7,597 nucleotides of DNA from Maribacter sp. (GTDB taxonomy: Bacteria > Bacteroidota > Bacteroidia > Flavobacteriales > Flavobacteriaceae): the NCBI GenBank assembly GCA_013001935.1, contig JABDKZ010000047.1, positions 1 to 7,597 on the forward strand. The letters are read 5' to 3'. Of this stretch, positions 1 through 6,246 are shown piece by piece. Position 1 is the stretch's first letter; every line of letters starts with the position of its first letter. The translations under genes were made by a program, and so were the position numbers. A model generated the notes under the pieces. That model saw nothing but the letters and a program-made list of their open reading frames with translations. It was not told the origin of the DNA and made no database searches.

Positions 1-200
1 TGGAACATTACGTTCTCAATTGATTTCAAAATCAATTCAATAGCAATCAATATCAATAATACCATCAACATAAAGAACTGTGTGATAGGGTATTCAAGGA
101 TAGCTGGTTTTTCACCAGAGTCTATAAAGTACTCCATCAATCCTAGAATGATGAAGAAGATTACGGGGATTCTAATCCACCAAGGTGATATATTTTTCAT
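1..200 (-). CDS. ccoP: Cytochrome cbb3 oxidase diheme subunit CcoP, N-terminal part (cut by window edge)
   Basis: Only the first 66 codons are present; the gene continues beyond base 1. The protein begins MKNISPWWIRIPVIFF and shows two hydrophobic segments (about residues 9-25 and 39-57) separated by a short charged loop containing GEKPAILEYP. This resembles the membrane-anchoring N-terminal domain of Bacteroidota CcoP; the two CXXCH heme c domains expected of CcoP would lie outside the window. CcoP is the periplasm-facing cytochrome that passes electrons to CcoO and on to the heme-copper site of CcoN. The start at base 200 is fixed by an ATGA overlap with the ccoQ stop (bases 197-200), which indicates translational coupling. 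The identification rests on this N-terminal domain and on position after ccoNO and ccoQ; without visible heme motifs it is strong but not complete. Confidence 0.88.
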   Translation of the reverse strand, partial: MKNISPWWIRIPVIFFIILGLMEYFIDSGEKPAILEYPITQFFMLMVLLILIAIELILKSIENVMF

Positions 201-391
201 AATGCTTGTGTATTATTTTGGTTGTTATCTTCTAAGGGCAATTCACTTACTTCTTTAATATACTCTTTGCGAGCGGTAAATACCCACCAAAAAAGCAGTA
301 CAAAAAAGACAAAGAATATAAGTAATGATATCATGGGATAGGTGGCTATGCCCTCTATACTTTCCATGTGGTTTTTTACGAATTTCAGCAT
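197..391 (-). CDS. ccoQ: Cytochrome cbb3 oxidase small membrane subunit CcoQ
   Basis: A 64-residue protein with one transmembrane helix (about residues 20-40, LLIFFVFFVLLFWWVF) followed by a charged tail (ARKEYIKEVSELPLEDN). Size, single helix with aromatic residues at its end, and an acidic C terminus fit the CcoQ/FixQ family, a small subunit thought to stabilise association of CcoP with the CcoNO core. It starts 3 bp after the ccoNO stop codon and its TGA stop overlaps the ccoP ATG, so it is certainly cotranscribed and probably translationally coupled. The sequence is short and weakly conserved, so family assignment leans on position between ccoNO and ccoP as well as on topology. Confidence 0.88.
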   Translation of the reverse strand: MLKFVKNHMESIEGIATYPMISLLIFFVFFVLLFWWVFTARKEYIKEVSELPLEDNNQNNTQAL

Positions 392-394
392 AAC

Positions 395-2587
395 TTATTT
401 ATTTTCAGATAAAAGTTCTCCTGTTTCCTTGACCTTAATATCGGTTCCTAATCGTTGCAGATAGGCAATCATGGCCACAATTTCGCGGTCTTCCATTGGA
501 ACATAATCTGCTCCAATTGCTGATTCATTAGCTTCAAAAGAGCTTTTTAAATCAGGATCTTCTTTAAGTCTTTGGACGATTGCTGCAGCTTGATCTCCCA
601 TCGATTTTTCCGCATTGGCGATGTCTTCATCTGTATAAGGTACACCTAAGGTTACCATCACCTCCATTTTATCCTGTACAGCACTGCGATCATGTTTGTT
701 TCGCACTAACCATTGATATGCAGGCATTATTGAGCCAGACGAGGTACTTTGAGGGTCATACATATGGTTAAAATGCCAGCTGTCAGAGTATTTGCCTCCT
801 ACTCTGAGTAAGTCTGGACCAGTACGTTTACTACCCCAAAGGAATGGATGGTCATACACAAATTCACCAGCTTTGGCATATTCACCATAACGCTCAACCT
901 CACTTCTGAAAGGCCGTACCATTTGCGAGTGGCAACCTACACAACCTTCTCTAATGTACAGGTCCCTGCCCTCTAATTCTAATGGCGTATAAGGTTTTAC
1001 ACTTGTTATGGTAGGGATATTCGATTTAACCATAATGGTTGGCACTATCTGAACAATACCACCTATTAAAATAGCTACGGTCGCTAAAATGGTCAATTGA
1101 ATCGGCTTACGCTCTAGCCAAGTATGGAAAGTCTCACCTGCGGTTCTACTTTTCGATACTCTTGTCAAGGCTGCAGCTTCTGCCAACTCATCCTCTACTT
1201 TGCTTCCATTTTTAATAGTGACAACCATGTTATAAACCATGACTATAGCACCTACAATATATAGACTGCCGCCTATGGCGCGCATCCAGTACATGGGTAT
1301 GATCTCATTCACGGTTTCGAGGAAGTTACCGTAGGCCAATGTGCCATCGGGATTAAAATCTTTCCACATCAAGGCCTGCGTAAACCCTGCCACATACATG
1401 GGCAAGGCATAGAGGATAATACCCAAGGTGCCGATCCAGAAATGGAAGTTGGCCAATCCTGTTGAAAATAATCTGGTCTTGAACATTTTAGGAACCAACC
1501 AATAAATCATCCCAAAGGTCAAGAAACCGTTCCAAGCTAAGGCGCCAACGTGAACGTGGGCAATGATCCAGTCACTAAAGTGGGCAATGGCATTTACGTT
1601 TTTAAGTGATAGCATAGGCCCTTCAAAGGTTGCCATACCATAACCGGTTATTGCAACTACCATAAATTTCAAAGTTGGATCTGTTCTAACCTTATCCCAT
1701 GCGCCACGCAGTGTTAATAAGCCGTTGATCATACCACCCCAAGAAGGTGCAATCAACATTACCGAGAAGGCAACACCTAAATTCTGTGCCCAATCAGGAA
1801 GGGCAGAATACAATAAATGGTGAGGCCCTGCCCAAATGTATATGAATATCAATGACCAAAAGTGGACAATCGACAGACGATAAGAATAAACCGGTCTGTT
1901 CGCTGCTTTTGGTACATAATAATACATAAGACCTAAAAATGGCGTGGTCAAGAAAAACGCTACCGCATTATGACCATACCACCATTGCACCAAGGCATCC
2001 TGTACCCCGGCATACACAGAATAACTTTTCAAGGCATTTACTGGAAGTTCTAGACTATTGAATATATGAAGTACTGCAACAGTTACAATGGTCGCCAGAT
2101 AGAACCAAATAGCTACGTACAAATGACGTTGTCTTCTTTTTAGAAGCGTACCAATGAAGTTCCATGCAAAAACTACCCAAATGAGCGTAATGGCAATATC
2201 AATAGGCCATTCCAATTCAGCATATTCCTTCGAGGTCGTATAGCCCAATGGAAGCGTTATTGCTGCCGCAACTATTATCAATTGCCAACCCCAAAAGTTG
2301 ATATTGCTCAAAGTATCGTTGAACATTCGAGCCTTAAGAAGCCGTTGGGTAGAATAGTACACTCCTGCAAACATGGCATTACCCACAAAGGCAAAAATCA
2401 CGGCATTGGTGTGTAAAGGTCTTAAACGACCAAAACTCAGCCAAGATATACCGTCAGTCATGTTGGGAAAAAGAAACATGAAGGCCAGGATAAGACCTAC
2501 TGTCATACCAACAATACCCCAAAGCATTGTCGCATAGATGAATTTTTTTACGATTTTATTATCGTAATAAAACTGTTGTACTTCCAT
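395..2587 (-). CDS. ccoNO: Fused cytochrome cbb3 oxidase subunits I and II (CcoN-CcoO)
   Basis: A 730-residue fusion in one uninterrupted frame. Residues 1 to about 465 are CcoN, the heme-copper oxidase subunit with roughly 12 transmembrane helices. All expected ligands are visible: H59 and H346 for low-spin heme b, H206, H256 and H257 for CuB, H344 for heme b3, and Y250, the helix VII tyrosine that is cross-linked to the CuB histidine in characterised cbb3 enzymes. These positions sit one below the Pseudomonas stutzeri numbering. A charged linker (about 460-495) leads to CcoO: a membrane anchor (about 497-520), heme c motif C549-VG-C552-H553 followed by SQMVRPF, and a likely axial Met at M621 (GSIMPAY). 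The enzyme reduces O2 to water with high affinity at the cytoplasmic membrane. It lies 32 bp after ccoS and 3 bp before ccoQ. Fused CcoNO is known in Bacteroidota, so this is not a sequencing artefact. Confidence 0.98.
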   Translation of the reverse strand: MEVQQFYYDNKIVKKFIYATMLWGIVGMTVGLILAFMFLFPNMTDGISWLSFGRLRPLHTNAVIFAFVGNAMFAGVYYSTQRLLKARMFNDTLSNINFWGWQLIIVAAAITLPLGYTTSKEYAELEWPIDIAITLIWVVFAWNFIGTLLKRRQRHLYVAIWFYLATIVTVAVLHIFNSLELPVNALKSYSVYAGVQDALVQWWYGHNAVAFFLTTPFLGLMYYYVPKAANRPVYSYRLSIVHFWSLIFIYIWAGPHHLLYSALPDWAQNLGVAFSVMLIAPSWGGMINGLLTLRGAWDKVRTDPTLKFMVVAITGYGMATFEGPMLSLKNVNAIAHFSDWIIAHVHVGALAWNGFLTFGMIYWLVPKMFKTRLFSTGLANFHFWIGTLGIILYALPMYVAGFTQALMWKDFNPDGTLAYGNFLETVNEIIPMYWMRAIGGSLYIVGAIVMVYNMVVTIKNGSKVEDELAEAAALTRVSKSRTAGETFHTWLERKPIQLTILATVAILIGGIVQIVPTIMVKSNIPTITSVKPYTPLELEGRDLYIREGCVGCHSQMVRPFRSEVERYGEYAKAGEFVYDHPFLWGSKRTGPDLLRVGGKYSDSWHFNHMYDPQSTSSGSIMPAYQWLVRNKHDRSAVQDKMEVMVTLGVPYTDEDIANAEKSMGDQAAAIVQRLKEDPDLKSSFEANESAIGADYVPMEDREIVAMIAYLQRLGTDIKVKETGELLSENK

Positions 2588-2619
2588 AATTAGAATTTTT
2601 GACTTTTATTTAGTTGGAT

Positions 2620-2826
2620 TTATTTATTCTTGTTTTCAATGGTGTCATTTGGAATATCCTTGTTTATCTCCTGATCAGGTTTGACCAATTCATCCTCAAA
2701 CAGCATACGAACAGACGGGGTATACGCATCATCGTACTGCCCGCTTCTGACCGAAATAATAAATGCTGTGAAAAAGAGTATAGCTACAATAATGCTAATG
2801 GTCAATAACACATAAATAACACCCAT
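2620..2826 (-). CDS. ccoS: Cytochrome cbb3 oxidase maturation protein CcoS
   Basis: A 68-residue protein with one N-terminal transmembrane helix (about residues 3-25) followed by the CcoS family signature SGQYDDAYTPSVRMLFED (about residues 28-45) and a hydrophilic tail ending in ENKNK. CcoS is needed in characterised bacteria for incorporating the heme and copper cofactors of the catalytic subunit. The tail after the signature is polar and probably variable. It lies 74 bp downstream of ccoI and 32 bp upstream of ccoNO. The 74-bp gap holds a putative Crp/Fnr-type site and -7 element, so ccoS may begin its own transcript carrying the structural oxidase genes in addition to any readthrough from ccoI. 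The ATG is the first of the frame, and the helix begins directly after it. Confidence 0.93.
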   Translation of the reverse strand: MGVIYVLLTISIIVAILFFTAFIISVRSGQYDDAYTPSVRMLFEDELVKPDQEINKDIPNDTIENKNK

Positions 2827-2846
2827 ACCTTACCTGAATTTCGACG

Positions 2847-2854
2847 TAAAACTA
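2847..2854 (-). promoter_or_regulatory. Putative -7 promoter element for ccoS-ccoNOQP
   Basis: On the minus strand this reads TAGTTTTA, a 7 of 8 match to the Bacteroidota -7 consensus TAnnTTTG. It would place the transcription start about 15 nt before the ccoS ATG. A TTTG that could act as a -33 element lies 16 bp upstream (2871-2874), slightly closer than the 17-23 bp reported for Flavobacterium. The first base of the box is 29.5 bp from the centre of the inverted repeat at 2878-2889. Confidence 0.5.
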
Positions 2855-2859
2855 CATTT

Positions 2860-2890
2860 CTGACAAAGTTCAAAAAATGACTTTTGTCAG
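2860..2890. repeat. Inverted repeat upstream of ccoS with a second possible operator
   Basis: CTGACAAA at 2860-2867 is repeated in inverted form as TTTGTCAG at 2883-2890, an 8-bp stem with a 15-base loop. The left arm also begins a second TGA-N6-TCA match (2861-2872), whose centre is 17 bp from that of the main site. The structure may be two tandem regulator sites rather than an RNA hairpin. It is followed on the plus strand by a T-rich run, but no plus-strand gene ends here. Confidence 0.45.
2878..2889 (-). promoter_or_regulatory. Putative Crp/Fnr-family operator upstream of ccoS
   Basis: On the minus strand TGACAAAAGTCA, a perfect TGAC-N4-GTCA inverted repeat with the TGA-N6-TCA geometry shared by CRP and FNR sites. 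Its centre is 29.5 bp upstream of the putative -7 element, equivalent to about -41.5, the class II activator position. A second, weaker TGA-N6-TCA match lies at 2861-2872. The candidate binder is the regulator encoded at 5387-6088; this is inference from geometry and context. Confidence 0.5.
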
Positions 2891-2900
2891 TTTTTATTTA

Positions 2901-5276
2901 TTACTTTAATTTTTTACCTAAAATATTAGTGGCCAAGGTTGTGAACCCAACCACACTAATAGAACTTAGGGGCATTAAAATTGCCGCAATGACAGGTTCT
3001 AATTGCCCTGTTACTGCAAAATACAATCCTATAACGTTGTATAAAAATGACAATAAAAAACTTAACCTAATAATTTTCATTGCTTTTTTTGATGCAATTA
3101 TATAGGTATATAACTGATCAAATTTTGAAGCATCAAGAATTCCGTCACAGGCAGGTGAAAAAACATTCACATTTTCTGAAATGGCAATCCCAACATTGCT
3201 TTGTGCCAAAGCCCCGGCATCATTGAGTCCGTCACCTACCATCATCACTTTTTTATCCTGTTCTTGAAGCGAATTAATAAAATTCAACTTGTCTTCCGGT
3301 TTTTGCTTGAAATACATTGGTGTTAGCTTCGGTAATATTTTTTCGAGCCTGGTTTTTTCACCTTCATTATCTCCTGATAAAATAGCCAAATCCAGGGTAT
3401 TGTTCATTTCTTTGAATACGTTGGAGACCCCTTTTCGGTAGTGATTGTGAAAAACGAATTTTCCTTTATAGGTATTATTGCTGCTTATGTGAACAGAGGT
3501 ATTCTGGGGGTCGTTGTCTATTGAATTTCCAACGAAATCGGCCGACCCGATTCTTATATGGTCATTATCTTTTTTGCCTTCCAACCCTAGGCCTAAATGT
3601 TCTTGATATTCATCAAGGGGTACGATATTATGCGATGCCAACAAGTCGTACAAGGTGCGACTTAATGGGTGGTTCGATGCACGCAATGTATTTTTTAAAA
3701 GTGATTCTTCCTCAAAGGAAAGGCGCATTCCCTCATAGGTTGCGCTGCTTTTCTGGGTTGTGGTAATGGTCCCCGTTTTATCAAAAATTGCCGTGTCGAT
3801 TTTAGCTAATTGTTCTATGGTTTTCGTGTCTTTTAAATAGAATTTTTTCCGCCCAAAAATCCGCAACATATTCCCTAAGGTAAAAGGAGCAGCCAACGCA
3901 ATGGCACAAGGACATGCAATGATCAGTACCGCCGTAAAAACATTCATTGCCTTACTACTGTCAAAATAAAGCCAATAGGCTGTTGCCACGAAAGCAATGG
4001 TTAAAACGGCCCATGTAAATCGTTTTCCAATACTGTCAGTCAATGTTTGGAATTTACTTGCTTTGTCCTTGCTAAAAACGGTATTACTCCATAGTTGGGT
4101 TAAATAACTTTGGGAGACTGATTTTAAAACATCCATCTCAATGGCATCTTCCAATTGTTTGCCTCCGGCGTAGATTTTATCACCAGATTCCTTAAAAACA
4201 GCTTCCGATTCACCGGTCACAAAGCTATAGTCTATTTGTGCACGACCATTTATTAGAATTCCATCGACTGGTATTAACTCGCCATTCCTTATCAGTAACC
4301 TATCACCTTGTTTTACATCATAAACTTGAACGGTTTCCTCCTTGTTCCTGTCGGTAATCCTTGTAACCGCTATTGGGAAATAGGATTTGTAATCCCGTTC
4401 AAAAGAAAGAAAGGAATAGGTTTTTTGTTGAAAGAACTTACCCAATAAGAGAAAGAATATCAATCCTGTTAAGCTGTCGAAAAATCCAGTCCCCCAATCA
4501 AAAATGATTTCCAAAGTACTTCTTACAAAAAGAACTAGAATCCCCATGGCGATCGGGACATCGATATTCAAAATTTTGGACCTCAGGCCTTTAAAGGCTG
4601 AAATAAAATAGTCCTGTCCTGCATAGAAAACCACGGGTAATGAAAAAGTGAACATTAACCATCTAAAAACGCCTTTATACTGATCAAGCCAGAATTCGTC
4701 TACCTCAAAATATTCCGGAAAAGAAAGGAACATGACGTTCCCAAAGGCAAAACCAGCAATACCCAATTTATAGATTAGGCCACGATTTACCGGCGGTTGC
4801 CCTTTGTCATAATCATCTAAAGATATATAGGGTTCGTATCCTATTCTTGCCAACAAAACCACCAGGTCTTTGAGGTTGATTAACTTGGGATTATAAACAA
4901 TCCTGACCGTTTTCTTGGGAAAGTCAACTTGTGAACTACTGATAGATGTATTTAACTTGTTAAGGTTTTCCAAGATCCAGATACATGAGCTGCAATGAAT
5001 ATGGGGTATGTAAAGGTTTACGATTTGAAGTTTGTCCTCATTGAATTCTAAAAGTTTAGCGATTATTGAAGCTTCTTGGAGAAAATCATACTTTCCTTCT
5101 ACCACAGTTGGTGTAGCGCCCGCAGAAGACTGCAAATCATAATAATAAGAAAGGTCATTGGTAGAAAAAATGTCGTAAACAGTTTTACAACCATTGCAAC
5201 AGAAGCTTTTCCCATCGAACTCAATAGGCTTCTTGCCACAATCGTCACCACAATGATAACAGTTGACTTTATCCAT
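2901..5276 (-). CDS. ccoI: Copper-transporting P1B-type ATPase of cbb3 oxidase assembly, CcoI/FixI
   Basis: A 791-residue heavy-metal P-type ATPase. In order: an N-terminal cysteine cluster (C6, C9, C13, C26, C27, C30) typical of the metal-binding domain found ahead of CcoI-type pumps; one HMA domain with HCSSC (C95, C98); four membrane helices (about 168-280); actuator motif TGES (354-357); the CPC metal-translocation motif (C455-P-C457) in a further helix pair; phosphorylation motif DKTGT (D499); nucleotide-binding HP (H536-P537); GDGLND (681-686); and two C-terminal helices. All catalytic residues are intact. CcoI is thought to deliver copper across the cytoplasmic membrane for the CuB site of CcoN. 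It is the first gene of the locus, divergent from the Crp/Fnr gene with 110 bp between them. CopA-type export is the alternative, but the cysteine-rich N terminus and the adjacent ccoS favour CcoI. Confidence 0.96.
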   Translation of the reverse strand: MDKVNCYHCGDDCGKKPIEFDGKSFCCNGCKTVYDIFSTNDLSYYYDLQSSAGATPTVVEGKYDFLQEASIIAKLLEFNEDKLQIVNLYIPHIHCSSCIWILENLNKLNTSISSSQVDFPKKTVRIVYNPKLINLKDLVVLLARIGYEPYISLDDYDKGQPPVNRGLIYKLGIAGFAFGNVMFLSFPEYFEVDEFWLDQYKGVFRWLMFTFSLPVVFYAGQDYFISAFKGLRSKILNIDVPIAMGILVLFVRSTLEIIFDWGTGFFDSLTGLIFFLLLGKFFQQKTYSFLSFERDYKSYFPIAVTRITDRNKEETVQVYDVKQGDRLLIRNGELIPVDGILINGRAQIDYSFVTGESEAVFKESGDKIYAGGKQLEDAIEMDVLKSVSQSYLTQLWSNTVFSKDKASKFQTLTDSIGKRFTWAVLTIAFVATAYWLYFDSSKAMNVFTAVLIIACPCAIALAAPFTLGNMLRIFGRKKFYLKDTKTIEQLAKIDTAIFDKTGTITTTQKSSATYEGMRLSFEEESLLKNTLRASNHPLSRTLYDLLASHNIVPLDEYQEHLGLGLEGKKDNDHIRIGSADFVGNSIDNDPQNTSVHISSNNTYKGKFVFHNHYRKGVSNVFKEMNNTLDLAILSGDNEGEKTRLEKILPKLTPMYFKQKPEDKLNFINSLQEQDKKVMMVGDGLNDAGALAQSNVGIAISENVNVFSPACDGILDASKFDQLYTYIIASKKAMKIIRLSFLLSFLYNVIGLYFAVTGQLEPVIAAILMPLSSISVVGFTTLATNILGKKLK

Positions 5277-5292
5277 TTACTTATACCTGCTG

Positions 5293-5300
5293 CAAATATT
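5293..5300 (-). promoter_or_regulatory. Putative -7 promoter element for ccoI
   Basis: On the minus strand AATATTTG, matching TAnnTTTG except at the first base. Its first base is 29.5 bp from the centre of the inverted repeat at 5323-5336, the same spacing as at ccoS and usp. It would give a leader of about 12 nt. A perfect match, TATATTTG, lies closer to the repeat (5312-5319, minus) and is an alternative start region; the sequence does not decide between them. Confidence 0.4.
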
Positions 5301-5322
5301 CGTATCTTTACCAAATATATTA

Positions 5323-5336
5323 ATGATAATTGTCAT
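5323..5336. promoter_or_regulatory. Putative Crp/Fnr-family operator between divergent ccoI and the regulator gene
   Basis: ATGATAATTGTCAT is a 14-bp inverted repeat with a single mismatched pair and TGA-N6-TCA geometry. It lies in the 110-bp divergent region and could act on both genes: as an activator site near -41.5 for ccoI (using the box at 5293-5300) and as an autoregulatory site for the regulator. The only other feature seen in this gap is the pair of candidate promoters. Confidence 0.55.
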
Positions 5337-5344
5337 CTTTTCGA

Positions 5345-5352
5345 TATTTTTA
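5345..5352 (+). promoter_or_regulatory. Candidate -7 element for the Crp/Fnr regulator gene
   Basis: TATTTTTA matches TAnnTTTG at 7 of 8 positions and would give a leader of roughly 30 nt. No clear -33 TTTG precedes it; the inverted repeat at 5323-5336 occupies that place, so binding there might repress the gene. The stretch is very AT-rich and chance matches are easy, so support is weak. Confidence 0.3.
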
Positions 5353-5386
5353 TTTAATTATTTAGCGCTGACAAATAAATTACCAT

Positions 5387-6088
5387 ATGGATCAGGGAGA
5401 TCAAAGCAGATGTGAGAATTGTATCGTAAGACAATTCAATTCTTTACGGGCCATGAGCAAAGCTGAACTTAAGAAAGTCTCTGACTCTAAAGTCACCAAA
5501 AAAGTTAAGAAAGGGGAATCCCTTTTTGAAGAAGGTGATAAATTAGATGGTGTTTTCTGTGTACGTGAAGGTGTTTCCAAACTTTCTAAATTGAGTGCAA
5601 ACGGCAAGGATCAAATAGTGAAATTGGCAAACAAAGGTGAGGTAATGGGACATCGTTCTGTCATTGCTGAGGAATCATCGAATTTGAGTGCTATTGCGGT
5701 AAGCGATATGGAGGTATGTTTTATTCCTAAAGATAGTATAATACATACGCTAAATCAGAACCCCAATTTTGCGGTAGAGGTATTGCGGCATATGGCGCAT
5801 GATCTTAAAGAGGCCGATGATGTTATAGTAAACATGTCCCAGAAAACTGTAAAACAGCGTATCGCCGAGGCGTTTATTTACCTTAAGAATAATTATGGTG
5901 AAAATGATGAGGGTTTTTTGAACCTCACGCTTTCCAGGGAAGATATCGCCAACGTTGTTGGAACCGCTACGGAATCGGCCATTCGTATAATTTCAGAATT
6001 TAAGAAGAAAGGAATTATTAAGACATCCGGTAAAAAAATTGGTGTTATTGACGAAAAACAACTTCAAGACCTTATAGAAGGTTTTTAA
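5387..6088 (+). CDS. Crp/Fnr-family transcriptional regulator, FNR-like with an atypical cysteine set
   Basis: A 233-residue regulator with a cyclic-nucleotide-binding-type beta-barrel (about residues 25-125), a dimerisation helix (about 127-150) and a C-terminal winged helix-turn-helix (about 155-230; recognition helix around TATESAIRIISEF). The N terminus carries C9-EN-C12-IVRQF, aligning with the E. coli FNR segment C20-QD-C23-SISQL-C29, but the residue at the C29 position is N17. C111 (VCFIP) aligns with FNR C122 (VCEIP). An extra cysteine, C58, lies in the barrel. In the recognition helix E196 and R200 match FNR E209 and R213, while I199 replaces S212. It is divergent from ccoI, so control of the cbb3 locus in response to oxygen or redox state is the likely role. 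Whether it holds an Fe-S cluster is unproven. The first ATG of the frame is used; no Shine-Dalgarno is visible. Confidence 0.93.
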   Translation: MDQGDQSRCENCIVRQFNSLRAMSKAELKKVSDSKVTKKVKKGESLFEEGDKLDGVFCVREGVSKLSKLSANGKDQIVKLANKGEVMGHRSVIAEESSNLSAIAVSDMEVCFIPKDSIIHTLNQNPNFAVEVLRHMAHDLKEADDVIVNMSQKTVKQRIAEAFIYLKNNYGENDEGFLNLTLSREDIANVVGTATESAIRIISEFKKKGIIKTSGKKIGVIDEKQLQDLIEGF

Positions 6089-6145
6089 TTTTCCAATTCT
6101 TCCGGGCAATCCAATCCAATTATGTTTTCGTTTGAAAGAACGCGC

Positions 6146-6186
6146 TATATCAGGGCATTTAAAGGCATTCTTTAAAAACTGATATA
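6146..6186. repeat. Inverted repeat in the regulator-usp intergenic region
   Basis: TATATCAG (6146-6153) pairs with CTGATATA (6179-6186), leaving a 25-base loop that contains two related blocks, GGCATTTAAA and GGCATTCTTTAAA. There is no T-tract after the stem, so it is a poor intrinsic terminator. The right arm overlaps the putative operator at 6180-6191. It may be fortuitous in AT-rich DNA. Confidence 0.3.
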
Positions 6187-6191
6187 AGTCA
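6180..6191 (+). promoter_or_regulatory. Putative Crp/Fnr-family operator upstream of usp
   Basis: TGATATAAGTCA has the TGA-N6-TCA geometry, with half-sites TGAT and GTCA as in the site before ccoI. Its centre is exactly 29.5 bp upstream of the -7-like box at 6215-6222, i.e. near -41.5. It lies in the 158-bp gap after the regulator gene and implies that usp has its own activatable promoter. Confidence 0.5.
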
Positions 6192-6214
6192 TAGTTTCCG
6201 AAAGCTACTTCCAA

Positions 6215-6222
6215 TAATTTTA
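6215..6222 (+). promoter_or_regulatory. Putative -7 promoter element for usp
   Basis: TAATTTTA matches TAnnTTTG at 7 of 8 positions, with the same final A as the ccoS element. Transcription would start about 19 nt before the usp ATG. A partial -33 match (TTTC, 6195-6198) lies 16 bp upstream, so an activator would plausibly be needed. Confidence 0.5.
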
Positions 6223-6246
6223 TCCCGCTATAAAAATTAGAATGGA

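Noticed and set aside
395..2587. Possibility that ccoN and ccoO are fused by a sequencing error
   Set aside because: The frame is continuous through a plausible linker and anchor helix, and the fusion is known in Bacteroidota.
2860..2900. Inverted repeat followed by a T-rich run, resembling an intrinsic terminator on the plus strand
   Set aside because: No plus-strand gene ends here, the stem is AT-rich, and on the minus strand, where transcription runs, it is not followed by a T-tract. An operator is the better reading.
2884..3105. A 73-codon plus-strand open frame over the end of ccoI
   Set aside because: It lies antisense to well-conserved membrane helices of ccoI and has no family features.
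5076..5357. Plus- and minus-strand open frames over the start of ccoI and the divergent gap
   Set aside because: Both are out of frame with the cysteine-rich N-terminal coding sequence of ccoI, and their products resemble no real protein.
5993..6214. A 73-codon open frame on the minus strand across the end of the regulator gene
   Set aside because: It overlaps the helix-turn-helix coding end, has no recognisable domain or promoter, and looks like an antisense shadow.
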